Positions 37,805 through 47,966 are shown, numbered from the stretch's first letter. The stretch is DNA of 64,000 bases from Clostridia bacterium (GCA_017395065.1 JAFPWH010000071.1:62001-126000), one strand, 5' to 3'. Numbers and translations: made by a program. The notes: generated by a model not told the origin, from the sequence alone.

Positions 37805-38658
37805 AGAAATCGGCAGCCGACCGCCTTTTCGGCATTTTGTCGGGACTGTTTGTAGCGCTGCTGGCGGCAGGGATACTGTTTCCGCTCGTGATGACCCTCT
37901 CCGTGTCGCTTCAGACGATGAACGAGATCTACGCCCCGGAGCCGGTCGTGATCCCTCAAAAGCTCAATTTTTCAAACTACGCCCGCGCGATGAGCTCGGG
38001 CGACTGGGCGCTGTACTTCAAAAACAGCTTCCTGATCACGCTGATCACGGTCGCGATCTCGCTCGTCATCAATTCCATGAGCGGCTACGTGTTTGCGCGC
38101 ATCCCTTTCCGGGGCAGAAACACGCTGTTTATGCTCATACTGCTTGGAATGATGGTACCCACGCAGGTGACGCTGATCCCGGTCTTCAGCCTTTTAAGGC
38201 GCATAAACCTGCTCGGAAACGGTTCGAGCGGCCTCATCAACACCTATCCGGGTTTGATTCTGCCCTACATCGCGGGTTCCTTCGGCGTGTTCATGTGCAG
38301 GCAGTTCTATGTCTCCTTCCCGAAGGAGCTGGACGACGCGGCGATGATCGACGGCTGCAGCCGCTTTAGGACGTTTCTTCGCATCTTCGTTCCACTTTCC
38401 GGCCCGCTGTTTGCGTCGCTGGGCGTCATCAAGTTTACCGGCACCTGGAACGAATACACCTGGCCGCTGGTGGCTACCAGCGGCGAAAAGCTCAAAACCG
38501 TTCAGCTCGCGCTGACGTCCTTCCGGGACGAAGGCGAGATCTATTGGAATCTGCTCATGGCGGCTACACTCGTGGTCAGCCTGCCCATCTACGTCGTTTT
38601 CTTCTTCGCGCAGAAGCATTTCGTAAAAGGATTGCTGGCCGGCAGCGTAAAATCGTAA
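37801..38658 (+). CDS. ABC sugar transporter permease (MalG-like)
   Basis: 285-residue second permease, six helices, EAA loop KELDDAAMIDGCSRFRTF. Overlaps the first permease by ATGA. Last gene of the locus; a terminator follows at 38702. Confidence 0.93.
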   Translation: MKKSAADRLFGILSGLFVALLAAGILFPLVMTLSVSLQTMNEIYAPEPVVIPQKLNFSNYARAMSSGDWALYFKNSFLITLITVAISLVINSMSGYVFARIPFRGRNTLFMLILLGMMVPTQVTLIPVFSLLRRINLLGNGSSGLINTYPGLILPYIAGSFGVFMCRQFYVSFPKELDDAAMIDGCSRFRTFLRIFVPLSGPLFASLGVIKFTGTWNEYTWPLVATSGEKLKTVQLALTSFRDEGEIYWNLLMAATLVVSLPIYVVFFFAQKHFVKGLLAGSVKS

Positions 38659-38701
38659 AAATCTTTGTAATATTTTGCTTTCTTGCAGGAAAATGCCCAT
38701 A

Positions 38702-38732
38702 ACGCGTGGAATTTAACACGCGTAAGTTTTTT
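38702..38732 (+). terminator. Terminator of the sulfatase/ABC locus
   Basis: 7-bp perfect stem ACGCGTG/CACGCGT (38702-38708 with 38717-38723), then AAG and six T. The dnaG start is only 22 bp further, so dnaG has no room for a promoter after it unless the promoter overlaps. Confidence 0.75.
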
Positions 38733-38753
38733 GCCGGATAAAAAGGTGGGTTC

Positions 38754-40478
38754 ATGGCAGGCAGAATAGGGCAGGAATGGTTTGACGAGCTGTTTTCCCG
38801 CGTTCGGATCGACGAGGTCATCGGCCAGTACGTGACCTTGATCCCCAAGGGGAAATATCTTTGGGCGTGCTGTCCGTTCCACAGCGAAAAGACGCCGTCC
38901 TTCAAGGTAGACACGGAAGAAGGCCTGTACTACTGCTTCGGCTGCCACAAGGCGGGCAACGCCATCACCTTTTTGAAGGACTACGAACACCTGGAGACCC
39001 GCGAGGCCATGAAGATCCTGGCTGAGCAGGCGCACATGCAGCTTCCGGACAGCCGGGACGCCGACCCCATCAAGGAGCAGCAGGACGAGATCGAACGGCA
39101 GCACATCTACGAAGCAAACGTGTTTGCCGCGCGCTTTTTTCATAATACGATATGGACGCCCGAGGGTGCGCAGGGGCTCAAATACCTCTATTCGAGGGGC
39201 TTCAACGACGGCGACATCAAGCGCTTCGGCCTGGGCTTCGCCCCGGAACACGGCGGCCTGCACGACGCGCTTACCGAAGCGGGCTTTGACGACGCTACGA
39301 TACAGAAGGCCTGGCTCTGCGGCGAAAAAGACGGCCGGAAGTACGACATGTTCCGAAACCGCGTGATCTTTCCCATCATCAACCAGCGCGACAAGGTCGT
39401 GGGCTTTGGCGGACGGGTGATGGGGAAGGGCGAGCCCAAGTACCTGAACACCTCCGACACGCCCGTGTTTCTGAAGCGAAACGGCGTATACGGCCTGAAC
39501 TTCATGAAGGGCGTGCGGCCCAAAAGGCTCGTGCTGGTCGAGGGCTACATGGACACGGTCATGCTGCTCAAATACGGCATAAGCGGCGTGGTCGCCACGC
39601 TGGGAACAGCCCTGACCGAGGAGCAGATCCGCCTGATGAAGCGCTACGCCCACGAGATCTGGATAAGCTACGACGGCGATCCGCCGGGGCAGAAGGCCGC
39701 GCTCAGAGCGCTCGACATGCTCGAACCCGCCGGCGTGGACGTAAAGGTCATCGACTATCCTTCCGGCATGGACCCGGACGAGTACCTGAAGGCCTACGGC
39801 GCGGAAAGCTGGGAGGCGCTGCCTAAGCACAAGCCGGCGAAATACCGCCTGCTCAGGGCAGAGGACGGGTTGGAGCTTTCGACGCAGGAGGGCCTGACCG
39901 AATACACCGTAAGGAGCTGCGCGATCCTGAAGCAGGTCAAAAACGCCGTCGAAAGGGAAAACTACCTGCGAGAGCTCGTAAACAGGACCGGCTATCCCCG
40001 GGAGGTGCTCTTAAGGCAGATCGGCGTGAGCAGGCCGGAAACGCCGCGCGCCCCATCTCCGCCAAGGCAGACATCGCAGCCGGAGCGCACGGTCAGCGCA
40101 AACGAGCGCGCGCAGATGCAATTGATCGCCCTGCTCAGCAAAAAGCTGATCCCGATGGGCCTGGTCAGCAGGGAGGATTTCGACAACGAGGTCTACGCCG
40201 AGGCCTGCGACAACATCAAAGAGGGCATAAAGCCCCAAAGCTATATCGACCAAATGCCCGATGAGCAGCTTAAGCAGCTCATGGAAGCGCTCAACTTCAC
40301 ACCGCTGCCCGAAACCGGCGAGGAGGCCCTGAAGCTCGCGGACGAACTGCTGGAAACCATCGCCAAAAGCCGCATAAACAGCAGGATTTCCGTTCTGGAA
40401 AAGCGCTTATTAAGCGCGCAGGAGAACGAAAAGCCCGAAATCTGGCGGGAGATAAGTGAGCTTTCACTCAAGCTGTGA
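38754..40478 (+). CDS. dnaG: DNA primase
   Basis: Makes RNA primers for replication. The 574 residues begin with the CHC2 zinc domain (Cys40, His43, Cys61, Cys64), then the catalytic TOPRIM domain with LVEGYMDTV and [10 protein letters not shown] (usual DGDxAG), and a C-terminal helicase-interaction domain. Ribosome site AAGGTGGG. Followed by sigA as in most Bacillota. Confidence 0.97.
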   Translation: MAGRIGQEWFDELFSRVRIDEVIGQYVTLIPKGKYLWACCPFHSEKTPSFKVDTEEGLYYCFGCHKAGNAITFLKDYEHLETREAMKILAEQAHMQLPDSRDADPIKEQQDEIERQHIYEANVFAARFFHNTIWTPEGAQGLKYLYSRGFNDGDIKRFGLGFAPEHGGLHDALTEAGFDDATIQKAWLCGEKDGRKYDMFRNRVIFPIINQRDKVVGFGGRVMGKGEPKYLNTSDTPVFLKRNGVYGLNFMKGVRPKRLVLVEGYMDTVMLLKYGISGVVATLGTALTEEQIRLMKRYAHEIWISYDGDPPGQKAALRALDMLEPAGVDVKVIDYPSGMDPDEYLKAYGAESWEALPKHKPAKYRLLRAEDGLELSTQEGLTEYTVRSCAILKQVKNAVERENYLRELVNRTGYPREVLLRQIGVSRPETPRAPSPPRQTSQPERTVSANERAQMQLIALLSKKLIPMGLVSREDFDNEVYAEACDNIKEGIKPQSYIDQMPDEQLKQLMEALNFTPLPETGEEALKLADELLETIAKSRINSRISVLEKRLLSAQENEKPEIWREISELSLKL

Positions 40479-40503
40479 GCCCTTTGAAAGGAGTGCATCA
40501 CCA

Positions 40504-41592
40504 TTGAAAACCGAAAATACCGAGCTGATATCCAACAGGATCAGGGAGCTTATCGAATCCGGTAAGGCCAAGGGCGCGCTCACCCTGAAGGAGATAACCG
40601 AGCAGTTTTCCGATTGCGAGATAGAGCCCGAGCAGTTCGACAAGATCCTGGATACGCTCAGCGAACTGAATATCGAAGTGGTCAAGGACGCCGACCTTGC
40701 GGAGCCGGAGCCCGCGGTGCAGAACGCCGAAGAGAAAATCGACCTGAGCGTGCCCGAGGGCGTCACGATCGACGACCCGGTGCGCATGTATTTGAAAGAG
40801 ATCGGAAAAGTGCCGCTCCTGTCCGCCGAGGAGGAAATAGAGCTCGCCAAGCGCATGGAAAACGGCGATCTGGAAGCCAAGCAAAAGCTGTGCGAGGCGA
40901 ACTTAAGGCTGGTCGTTTCGATCGCGAAGCGCTACGTCGGAAGGGGCATGCTATTCCTCGACCTGATCCAGGAGGGAAACCTCGGCCTGATCAAGGCCGT
41001 CGACAAGTTCGACTACCGCAAGGGCTACAAGTTTTCGACCTACGCCACCTGGTGGATCCGTCAGGCCATCACTCGCGCCATCGCCGATCAAGCCAGGACC
41101 ATTCGCATCCCCGTGCACATGGTCGAGACGATCAACAAGCTCATCCGCGTCTCCCGCCAGCTCCTGCAGGAATACGGCAGGGAGCCGCTGCCCGAGGAAA
41201 TTGCCGAAGCGATGGACATTTCCGTGGACAAGGTGCGCGAGATCATAAAGATCGCGCAGGAGCCGGTCTCGCTCGAAACGCCCATCGGCGAAGAGGAAGA
41301 CAGCCACCTCGGCGACTTTTTACCCGACGAGGACGCACCCGCGCCCGCGGAGGCAGCCGCCTTCACGCTGCTCAAGGAACAGCTGATGGACGTGCTTACG
41401 ACCCTCACCCCGAGGGAAGAGATGGTTCTGAAGCTTCGCTTCGGCCTCGAGGACGGCAGGCAGCGCACGCTCGAAGAGGTGGGCAAGGAATTCAAGGTCA
41501 CAAGGGAGCGCATCCGCCAGATCGAAGCCAAGGCGCTCAGAAAGCTCAAGCACCCCAGCCGCTCCAAAAAGCTCAAGGACGCGCTCGACTGA
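40504..41592 (+). CDS. sigA: Primary RNA polymerase sigma factor SigA/RpoD
   Basis: 362 residues with region 1.1 (about 1-70), 1.2 ([17 protein letters not shown]), 2 ([35 protein letters not shown]), 3 and 4.2 ([19 protein letters not shown]). Start taken as TTG at 40504, ten bases after AAGGAG; an upstream in-frame ATG at 40456 lies inside dnaG and would add a non-conserved tail. The promoters found in this window match its expected specificity. Confidence 0.96.
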   Translation: MKTENTELISNRIRELIESGKAKGALTLKEITEQFSDCEIEPEQFDKILDTLSELNIEVVKDADLAEPEPAVQNAEEKIDLSVPEGVTIDDPVRMYLKEIGKVPLLSAEEEIELAKRMENGDLEAKQKLCEANLRLVVSIAKRYVGRGMLFLDLIQEGNLGLIKAVDKFDYRKGYKFSTYATWWIRQAITRAIADQARTIRIPVHMVETINKLIRVSRQLLQEYGREPLPEEIAEAMDISVDKVREIIKIAQEPVSLETPIGEEEDSHLGDFLPDEDAPAPAEAAAFTLLKEQLMDVLTTLTPREEMVLKLRFGLEDGRQRTLEEVGKEFKVTRERIRQIEAKALRKLKHPSRSKKLKDALD

Positions 41593-41595
41593 AGC

Positions 41596-41622
41596 TTATG
41601 CCGGTCTCAAAAACCGGCATAA
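41596..41622 (+). other. Hairpin between sigA and trmK
   Basis: 10-bp perfect stem TTATGCCGGT/ACCGGCATAA with a 7-nt loop, ending eight bases before the trmK ATG. The following CTCTTTG is a poor T-run, so it may be a partial terminator or a structure limiting trmK translation, as no ribosome site is visible there. Confidence 0.6.
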
Positions 41623-41629
41623 CTCTTTG

Positions 41630-42292
41630 ATGAAACAAATGGACAAACGCTTAAGCGCCATCCTCGGCTTTGTGCCGGATTGCCGCGTGGCTGCCGACAT
41701 CGGCACGGACCACGGGCTGCTGGGCTGTGCGCTGCTCGAGGAAAACCGCTGTGAAAACGTCTGGTTTACCGACATATCCGAAAAATCGCTCGAAAAAGCG
41801 AAACGGCTGGTCGAAAAAAAGAATCTGGCGCACCGGGCAACCTTTTTCGTGGGCGACGGCGCGCAGGCGCTGCCGTCGAAGCCGGACGCCGCGATCATCG
41901 CGGGCATGGGCGGCAAAACGATCTGCGGCATCCTCGAAAGGGGCTTATGCAAGCTTGGCGAAAGCGCGCTCGTGCTCGGCGCGAATACCGAACTGGGCGA
42001 ATTAAGAAACGTTCTTTGCAATAACGGCTTTGCGATAACCGACGAAAAAGCGGTCCGCGATGGAAGACGCTTCTACGTCGTCGTCGCGGCCGCGCCCGGA
42101 AACATGAAGCTGAAAGACGACGAGCTCCTGACCGGGCCGATCCTTTCAAAAAAGACGGACGAGGAAACAAAGGATTATTTTATTTACAGGCGCAGAGGGG
42201 TCCTGATAGCGCTCGAAAAAGCGGGCGCGTCGCCGAACGCCGACACCGAAGCGCTCAGAAAGGAACTGGAACTATGGGAAAAGCTGATCTGA
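41630..42292 (+). CDS. trmK: tRNA (adenine22-N1)-methyltransferase TrmK
   Basis: SAM-dependent methylation of A22 in tRNA. SAM motif VAADIGTDHGLLG, then IIAGMGG and NTELGELR are the TrmK signatures; 220 residues, full length. The start is uncertain: ATG at 41630, or ATG at 41639, or TTG at 41627, none with a clear ribosome site and just after a strong hairpin. Follows sigA, the conserved Bacillota order, and overlaps the nif3-like gene by 19 bp. Confidence 0.9.
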   Translation: MKQMDKRLSAILGFVPDCRVAADIGTDHGLLGCALLEENRCENVWFTDISEKSLEKAKRLVEKKNLAHRATFFVGDGAQALPSKPDAAIIAGMGGKTICGILERGLCKLGESALVLGANTELGELRNVLCNNGFAITDEKAVRDGRRFYVVVAAAPGNMKLKDDELLTGPILSKKTDEETKDYFIYRRRGVLIALEKAGASPNADTEALRKELELWEKLI

Positions 42293-43068
42293 CGAACAGG
42301 GACATTTACGGCTTCATCGACGCGCTCGCGCCGTTTGACACCTGCGAGGGCTGGGACAATTCCGGCCTGCTTGCGGGCACGATGGACCGCGCGGTCCGCG
42401 GCGTATACTGCGCGCTGGACATGAGCATGCGCGTGCTCGAAGACGCGCTTGAAAAGGGCGCGAACCTGATCGTGACGCACCATCCGATACTGTTCGGCGG
42501 CAGGAAGAACCTGCGCGAGGACGACGCCGAAGGGCAGATGCTGTGCAGGATGGTGCGCGAAAACGTGAGCCTGATCAGCGCGCACACGAACTTCGACAAG
42601 GCGGACGGGGGCGTAAACGACGTGCTCGCTTCCCGCCTCGGCTTAAGAAACGTAAGCAGGATCGAGACCGACGAGGAGGGCTTTGTAAGGATCGGAGAGA
42701 CCGATCCCGTGACGCTTAGCGTCTTTACCGAAAAGGTCAAGCGCATCCTGGGCGACGCGGTCAGAGCCTACGGCGACGGCGGAAAGCTTTTGCGCCGCGT
42801 CGCGGTGTGCGGCGGCGCGGGCGGCGAGTTTGCAAAAATGTGCTGCGAAAGCGGCGCGGACGTCTACGTGACCGGCGAAATGCGCTATCACGACAGCCTC
42901 GACCTCGCACAGTGCGGCTTTGCGACGATGCAGGTCGGCCATGACGCCAGCGAAAAGATCGCCGTCGAAGAAATGAAAAAGCTGATCGAAACCAAAGTCC
43001 GGGACGCCGGCAGCGACGTTCCGGTGTTCCTGAGCGATACGGATATCTTCAGCCTCAGAGCCATTTAG
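42274..43068 (+). CDS. Nif3-like dinuclear metal center protein
   Basis: 264-residue NIF3/DUF34 protein (often labelled GTP cyclohydrolase 1 type 2). Metal-binding segments EGWDNSGLLAG, TLIVTHHPILFGG-like (VTHHPI) and late GHDASEKIAVEEM are visible. The role is uncertain in the whole family. Overlaps trmK; a bidirectional terminator follows. Confidence 0.9.
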   Translation: MGKADLTNRDIYGFIDALAPFDTCEGWDNSGLLAGTMDRAVRGVYCALDMSMRVLEDALEKGANLIVTHHPILFGGRKNLREDDAEGQMLCRMVRENVSLISAHTNFDKADGGVNDVLASRLGLRNVSRIETDEEGFVRIGETDPVTLSVFTEKVKRILGDAVRAYGDGGKLLRRVAVCGGAGGEFAKMCCESGADVYVTGEMRYHDSLDLAQCGFATMQVGHDASEKIAVEEMKKLIETKVRDAGSDVPVFLSDTDIFSLRAI

Positions 43069-43089
43069 CAAATATGCGAGCAAATGAAA

Positions 43090-43126
43090 AAGCGCGTTCG
43101 GGTGCAAGACGCCGACGCGCTTATTT
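43090..43126. terminator. Bidirectional terminator between nif3-like gene and ydcF-like gene
   Basis: Stem AAGCGCGT (43090-43097) with ACGCGCTT (43115-43122), T-rich after on plus (ATTTTG) and T-run on minus (TTTTTC). Lies between convergent genes. Confidence 0.8.
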
Positions 43127-43143
43127 TGTGCCCGGAAACCCTT

Positions 43144-43926
43144 TTACCAGCGCCCCGTGACCAGCCCGTACAGCACGCCAAAGTATTCCCTGAGCATGTA
43201 GTGGGGGAAGGAGATCAGCGAGGTGGGCACGTTGATAGCATAAAACTCGTTGTCCGCGGTCTTGCGCGCGATCTTCAGCGCGCGGTAGAGATGGAAATTG
43301 TTCGTCACGATGCCGATTTTGGCGTCCGGCTTTTCCACGAGGCGCATGGAGAACGCCATGTTCTCCGCCGTCGACGTGGATTTGTCCTCAAGCAGAATGC
43401 TTTCGGCAGGTACGCCCCGCGCGGTCAGGCCGTTGTAGATACACTGCGCCTCGCTGATGCCTTCGTCCGCGCCCTTGCCGCCGGAGGCGATGATATACGT
43501 ATCGTTGTTCTCTTTCCAGTATTCGCCGGCAGTCGTTATGCGGTTTCGCAGCGCGCCGCCGGGCTGCGTGCCGTTTACCTTGGCGCCGAGCACGATGATA
43601 TAGTCGAGGTCGCCAGGCGCTGCGGCGGAAAACGCGCTTACGATGATGGCTTCGATCACGATGAGCGAAGCGACGAACAGGCCGAAACCGATATGGATCA
43701 GCTTGACCAACGCGCCGGGCAGCAGCGAAGGCTGACCTGTACGAATCATATGTCCGACCAGCAGGAAGCGCGCAAGGAATAGAAACGCGAATACCAGCCA
43801 CATGAAATCGAGCGACTGTCCGAAGCGCACGGTGACGCCCAGGGCGACGTAATACGCGACGCACGCTATTGCTGCGAGCAGGAACAGGAGATTTACGATC
43901 TTTGACGGCGTATGTACTCTTGTCAT
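43144..43926 (-). CDS. YdcF/DUF218-family membrane protein
   Basis: 260 residues: four hydrophobic segments in the first 120 residues, then a DUF218 domain starting DYIIVLGAKVNGTQPGGAL with ASGGKGADEGISEA and the EDKSTSTAENM motif, and NNFHLYRALKIAR. Family members include SanA and ElyC, linked to envelope integrity. It starts 10 bp after the pbp1A stop with GAGGAT upstream, so it is cotranscribed with it; a cell-wall role fits. Confidence 0.88.
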   Translation of the reverse strand: MTRVHTPSKIVNLLFLLAAIACVAYYVALGVTVRFGQSLDFMWLVFAFLFLARFLLVGHMIRTGQPSLLPGALVKLIHIGFGLFVASLIVIEAIIVSAFSAAAPGDLDYIIVLGAKVNGTQPGGALRNRITTAGEYWKENNDTYIIASGGKGADEGISEAQCIYNGLTARGVPAESILLEDKSTSTAENMAFSMRLVEKPDAKIGIVTNNFHLYRALKIARKTADNEFYAINVPTSLISFPHYMLREYFGVLYGLVTGRW

Positions 43927-43936
43927 GGTTTATCCT

Positions 43937-46381
43937 CTATCTGCAGGTGTTGCACTGCGGGTACGGGTCCGATACGGTGGCGTAGGGGAAATAGTGCGTT
44001 ATGTCGTTGATGCTCTGTGCCATTCTGAGGGGATGCCCGTCCGGAATGTAGATCACGCCCACGGTCTTTGTGGAGGAACAGTGCGCGGTCGCGCGCCTGT
44101 GCGAGCGGTTGCACAGCGTCACCATGATGTGCATGTTGCAATCCACGGTGGGCACGTCCTCGCGGAAGTAATAGTCGGTCGTGGGGCGGTAGCCCTTGTT
44201 GTCGTTGCGGCAGGCGTAGGTGGCCCGCATGCCGCTGACCGAGCAGGCCTCGGCCCTTACGATGCCGAAGGACGCGTAGTCGCCGGAGATGATCGACATG
44301 CTCTGCGTCGCGCCTTTGAGCTCGTGCACCTTCTGCATGATGCTGGCCCAAAGCGGCGCTGCGTAGGTGCCGCCGGTCGCGTTGCTGACGAGCGGCTTAT
44401 AGTTGTCGTGCCCGATCCACACGGCGCAGGAATAATAATACGTCATGCCGGCGAAGAATACGCCGCAGGCGTCGGAGTTCGTGCCGGTCTTGCCCGCGAT
44501 GCATCGTTCGACGCGGGTGTTGCTGAAGTTTCCGAAGGCCGCGTTCTGACCCGTGCCCTTGCTGCTCACGCAGTCCGCCAGCACGTCGATCAGCAGCCAG
44601 GAGGTGGAGCGCTTGAACACCTGCCAGGACTGCTGCCAGTCGCTTATGCTGATGTACGGCGTGGAGTTGTCCGGGTACAGCACGGCGCTGAAGGCGTAGC
44701 TTTCCCTGTATTGCCCCTGATTTGCGATCGCCCCGAAAGCGTCCGCCATTTCGATGACGGAGATGCCGGAGGAGCCCAGCGCAAGGCCGGAACCGGTCGC
44801 TTGAATGTGATTGGACGAGATGCCGAGCCTCAGCAGATAGTTGACCGAGTTGGAGATGCCCACATAGGAGAACAGCGCCTGCGCGGTCGAATAGTTGTGC
44901 GATTTGTTGATGGCGGTGCGCATGCTCTCCACGCCCGAATAACTGCCGCCGCCGTAGTTGGTGGGGAAGCCCGTGGGGCTGTCCCAGCCGTTGATGGGGA
45001 TGGGCAGATTGAGCAGCGGCGTGTTGGGCGAATAACCCATGTCGAAGGCGGGTCCGTACACGGAAAGGGGCTTTATTGAGGAACCCACGGGCATGCTCGT
45101 CTGATAGGCGCGGTTCAACTGCTTCCTGGCGGTCGGTTCGCTTCGCCCGCCCACGATCGCGATCAGCTCGCCCGTGTGCCAGTCCATGACCGCGCAGGCG
45201 GCCTGCGGCTGTATGACGTCGATATAGGAGCCGTTGTCCAGTGTCTTTTTGTATTGGTCGGACGTATAGCGCGTCTTCGGGTACTGCTTCCAGTTTTCGA
45301 TGATGCCCTGCACCGACTTTTGCACCTGGGGATCGAGGCAGGTGTAGATGTGGTATCCGCCGGTCCTGAGCTGGTTTTCCATGCGCGAGCGGTTGGAGGC
45401 GTTGTCCTCCAGCCTTTCCACGCGCAGCATCTTGGTCACCACGTCGTAGATCGCGTATTCGACGTAGTAGGCGTTGTCGTACATAACGCTCTGGGTCGTT
45501 CCGGTCTCCAGCACGTGCAGCTTTTCGTTTACGGCCTGCGCGTATTGCTGATCGGTGATGTAGCCCTGCTCGTGCATCTGCTTGAGCACGTGGTTTGCGC
45601 CGTCCTCGCTCTCCTCGGGCGTTTCCCGTATGTAATAATTCGAACGGGGATTGTAGCGGCCGGGGTTTTTGATCATGCGCGCGAGCATCGCGCATTCCTT
45701 GAGCGAAAGGGTCCTCAGATCGTCTTTGCCGAAATAGTCCTTCGCGGCGGTCTTTACGCCGTAGAGGGAGCCGCCCATGTACACGACGTTCAGGTATTCG
45801 GTCAGAATCTGCTCCTTGGCCTTGCGCGAATTGCCGTTGTAGTTTCCGGTCAGCGTCTCCTCAAGCTCCAGCGCGAGATACGCTTCCTGCACCTTTCTGC
45901 GATAGGTCTGCTCGTTCGTCAGCATCGTAAGCTTGATCAGCTGGCAGGTGATCGTGCTGCCGCCCTGATTGTTGCCGGAAAGCACGTTTCCGACCAATGC
46001 GCCGATGTACCTTTTGAGGTCGACGCCGGAATGCGACCAGAACCTGGAATCCTCCACGGCGATGACCGCGTTTACCAGGTTGTCCCCGAATTCGTCGAAG
46101 GTCTCCACGTAGATGCGGTTTTCGGTGCCGCGCAGCTCGGTGATCACGTTTCCGTTTTTGTCGTAGAGGATGGAAGTCTGCGCCGAGGAGCCGAAGATGC
46201 TCAGATCGATGTCCGGCGTGGAGTTGATCCACGCCTTGGCGATGCCCATGACGACGCCGCCCAGTGAAAAAGTGGCCAAAAGTATGAGCACGGCGATCAT
46301 CTTGACCGTGGTCATGATGACGCTCAAAAGAAAGCTTTTATACTCGCCCCGGGGCACGAACAAGGGTCTTTGTTTGCTCAT
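43937..46381 (-). CDS. Class A penicillin-binding protein (PBP1a-type)
   Basis: 814-residue bifunctional glycosyltransferase/transpeptidase. A cytoplasmic basic stretch is followed by a membrane helix (about 20-48). The GT51 domain has VEDSRFWSHSGVD and GGSTITCQL. The transpeptidase has S-S-I-K (in PVGSSIKPL), S-H-N and K-T-G-T. A Cys- and His-containing C-terminal tail of about 100 residues after the catalytic domain is unusual. Builds and cross-links peptidoglycan. Extended -10 promoter 30 bp upstream. Confidence 0.95.
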   Translation of the reverse strand: MSKQRPLFVPRGEYKSFLLSVIMTTVKMIAVLILLATFSLGGVVMGIAKAWINSTPDIDLSIFGSSAQTSILYDKNGNVITELRGTENRIYVETFDEFGDNLVNAVIAVEDSRFWSHSGVDLKRYIGALVGNVLSGNNQGGSTITCQLIKLTMLTNEQTYRRKVQEAYLALELEETLTGNYNGNSRKAKEQILTEYLNVVYMGGSLYGVKTAAKDYFGKDDLRTLSLKECAMLARMIKNPGRYNPRSNYYIRETPEESEDGANHVLKQMHEQGYITDQQYAQAVNEKLHVLETGTTQSVMYDNAYYVEYAIYDVVTKMLRVERLEDNASNRSRMENQLRTGGYHIYTCLDPQVQKSVQGIIENWKQYPKTRYTSDQYKKTLDNGSYIDVIQPQAACAVMDWHTGELIAIVGGRSEPTARKQLNRAYQTSMPVGSSIKPLSVYGPAFDMGYSPNTPLLNLPIPINGWDSPTGFPTNYGGGSYSGVESMRTAINKSHNYSTAQALFSYVGISNSVNYLLRLGISSNHIQATGSGLALGSSGISVIEMADAFGAIANQGQYRESYAFSAVLYPDNSTPYISISDWQQSWQVFKRSTSWLLIDVLADCVSSKGTGQNAAFGNFSNTRVERCIAGKTGTNSDACGVFFAGMTYYYSCAVWIGHDNYKPLVSNATGGTYAAPLWASIMQKVHELKGATQSMSIISGDYASFGIVRAEACSVSGMRATYACRNDNKGYRPTTDYYFREDVPTVDCNMHIMVTLCNRSHRRATAHCSSTKTVGVIYIPDGHPLRMAQSINDITHYFPYATVSDPYPQCNTCR

Positions 46382-46410
46382 GATTCTCTCCGTATAATAT
46401 CCTGAACTGC

Positions 46411-46420
46411 ATTATACCAC
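46411..46420 (-). promoter_or_regulatory. Extended -10 promoter element for the PBP gene
   Basis: Minus strand GTGGTATAAT (TATAAT at 46416-46411), no clear -35. About 30 bp before the PBP start. Confidence 0.6.
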
Positions 46421-46494
46421 AAAACGCGCCTTTGTGCGCATAATTCAAATCAATTTACATTTTCGACGAATTTTTACGCAAAATGTTCAAAGCA

Positions 46495-46519
46495 AAAGCG
46501 CCGCGGCCTGCGGCGCTTT
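46495..46519 (-). terminator. Hairpin after the class II aldolase gene
   Basis: 10-bp perfect stem (46495-46504 with 46510-46519), 5-nt loop, T-rich on the minus strand side but not a continuous run. It lies 16 bp after the aldolase stop. Confidence 0.65.
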
Positions 46520-46535
46520 GAAGGAACGGGTTCCT

Positions 46536-47825
46536 TTATTTGAGATTGAAGGCAACTTCGATGTCGTCCACCTCTTTGGGGCTGATCGGCACGATCTCGC
46601 CGATGTCCTTTGCGGCGATGACGGCCTTGGCGCTGTATTCGAGCACTTCGAGCTTGTCGAAGGCGTTGAGCAGCGTATTGCCCGCGACGATCACGCATTT
46701 GTTGTCCACGATCAGTACGGGCGTTGCCGGCGTAAAGGAGGCTGCGGTGCCGGGCACGTCGAGGGTGCTCGAGGCGTAGGGCACGCGCTTTACGTTTCTC
46801 AGCGCAATGTAGCTTTCCGGGATCGTTCTGGAGTCGAACGCCGCGTCCGTCACGGCAAAGGCCATGATTGCCGGGGGATGGGCGATGATGACGGAGTTGA
46901 TTTCGGGATGCACGTCGAAGATCTGCTTGATCAGAAGCGCCGCGCGGCTGGGAGTCTTGCCCGCCTCGCACATGCCGTTTTTGATGCGCACGATGTCTTC
47001 CGGTTCGATGTACTTCCTGTCCTTCATGTAGGGGGTAACGAGGAAGGAACCGTCCGAAAGGCGCATGGAGAACGTGCCCTGCGTGCTGTTGAACAGCCTC
47101 TGATCGTAAGCCCTGTGCACCAGCGTGCAGAGGTCCCTGCGGCCGGCCTTTTCTTCGCTTGAGATGATCTTGGCGACGAACGCGTCCAGCGACGGGTGCG
47201 CCTTCTCGCTTTCGAGGGCGATCTGGCTGTCGCTAAGAGACCTCGGCTCACCGAGCTTACGCGCGTCGATTTCGAGCCTTCCGCAGAAATCCAGCGTCTC
47301 GAAAGCCATGAACGCGTGGAACAAGTCGCTTGCGCCGCAGACCACGCCGTGGTTTTCCATCATGACGGTGTTGTGGCCCTCGGCGAACTTCTCGGCGATG
47401 TTCGCGCCGAGCTGCGCGCTGCCGGGCACGTCGTATTTGGCCATCGCTACGCTTCCGCAAACCAGCGTGGCGTTCGGGATCAGATGGATGTTGGGAATCT
47501 TCCTTGCCAGCGAAAACGCGACCAGCGTCGGGGGATGGGCGTGCAGTACGCCGTGCAGGTCGGGTCTGAGCTCGTAGATGCGCTTGTGGAAGGGCAGCTC
47601 GACCGAGGGCTTGTGGGGACCCAGGATCGTGCCGTCGGGCTTTACGCAGTTGATGTCCGCGCGGCTCAGGTTGCCCTTGTCGATGCCGGAGGGCGTGATC
47701 CAGATGTCGCCGTTCTCGTCGCGGATGGAAAGGTTTCCGCCGGAGGTGGTCGTCATGCCGTATTGATAGATGCGGTTCATGATCGTGACCAGCTGATCAG
47801 CCGGATGCATCAGTTCAAAATTCAT
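46536..47825 (-). CDS. Tandem class II aldolase/adducin-domain protein
   Basis: 429 residues made of two fused class II aldolase domains. Domain 1 (about 1-215) has the catalytic Glu76 in HKPSVELPFH, zinc His95 and His97 in HAHPP, and ENHG. Domain 2 (about 225-429) keeps AHPPAIM but lacks the ENHG His (VDNKCVIVAG) and the catalytic Glu, so it looks non-catalytic. Domain 1 would act as an L-fuculose- or rhamnulose-type phosphate aldolase or decarboxylase; the substrate is unknown. Stands alone with its own terminator. Confidence 0.82.
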   Translation of the reverse strand: MNFELMHPADQLVTIMNRIYQYGMTTTSGGNLSIRDENGDIWITPSGIDKGNLSRADINCVKPDGTILGPHKPSVELPFHKRIYELRPDLHGVLHAHPPTLVAFSLARKIPNIHLIPNATLVCGSVAMAKYDVPGSAQLGANIAEKFAEGHNTVMMENHGVVCGASDLFHAFMAFETLDFCGRLEIDARKLGEPRSLSDSQIALESEKAHPSLDAFVAKIISSEEKAGRRDLCTLVHRAYDQRLFNSTQGTFSMRLSDGSFLVTPYMKDRKYIEPEDIVRIKNGMCEAGKTPSRAALLIKQIFDVHPEINSVIIAHPPAIMAFAVTDAAFDSRTIPESYIALRNVKRVPYASSTLDVPGTAASFTPATPVLIVDNKCVIVAGNTLLNAFDKLEVLEYSAKAVIAAKDIGEIVPISPKEVDDIEVAFNLK

Positions 47826-47966
47826 TCAATACACCTCTGCTTTCTGTGTGACGTGATTATCTCATATCATTGTAACGGATGGCAGCGCGTTTCCATTATG
47901 AGTTTGCGCGTTTGTGCGAATATATTGTAAATTTAGCCCAGTGGGACAAAATTTGCCCGATTTGCC

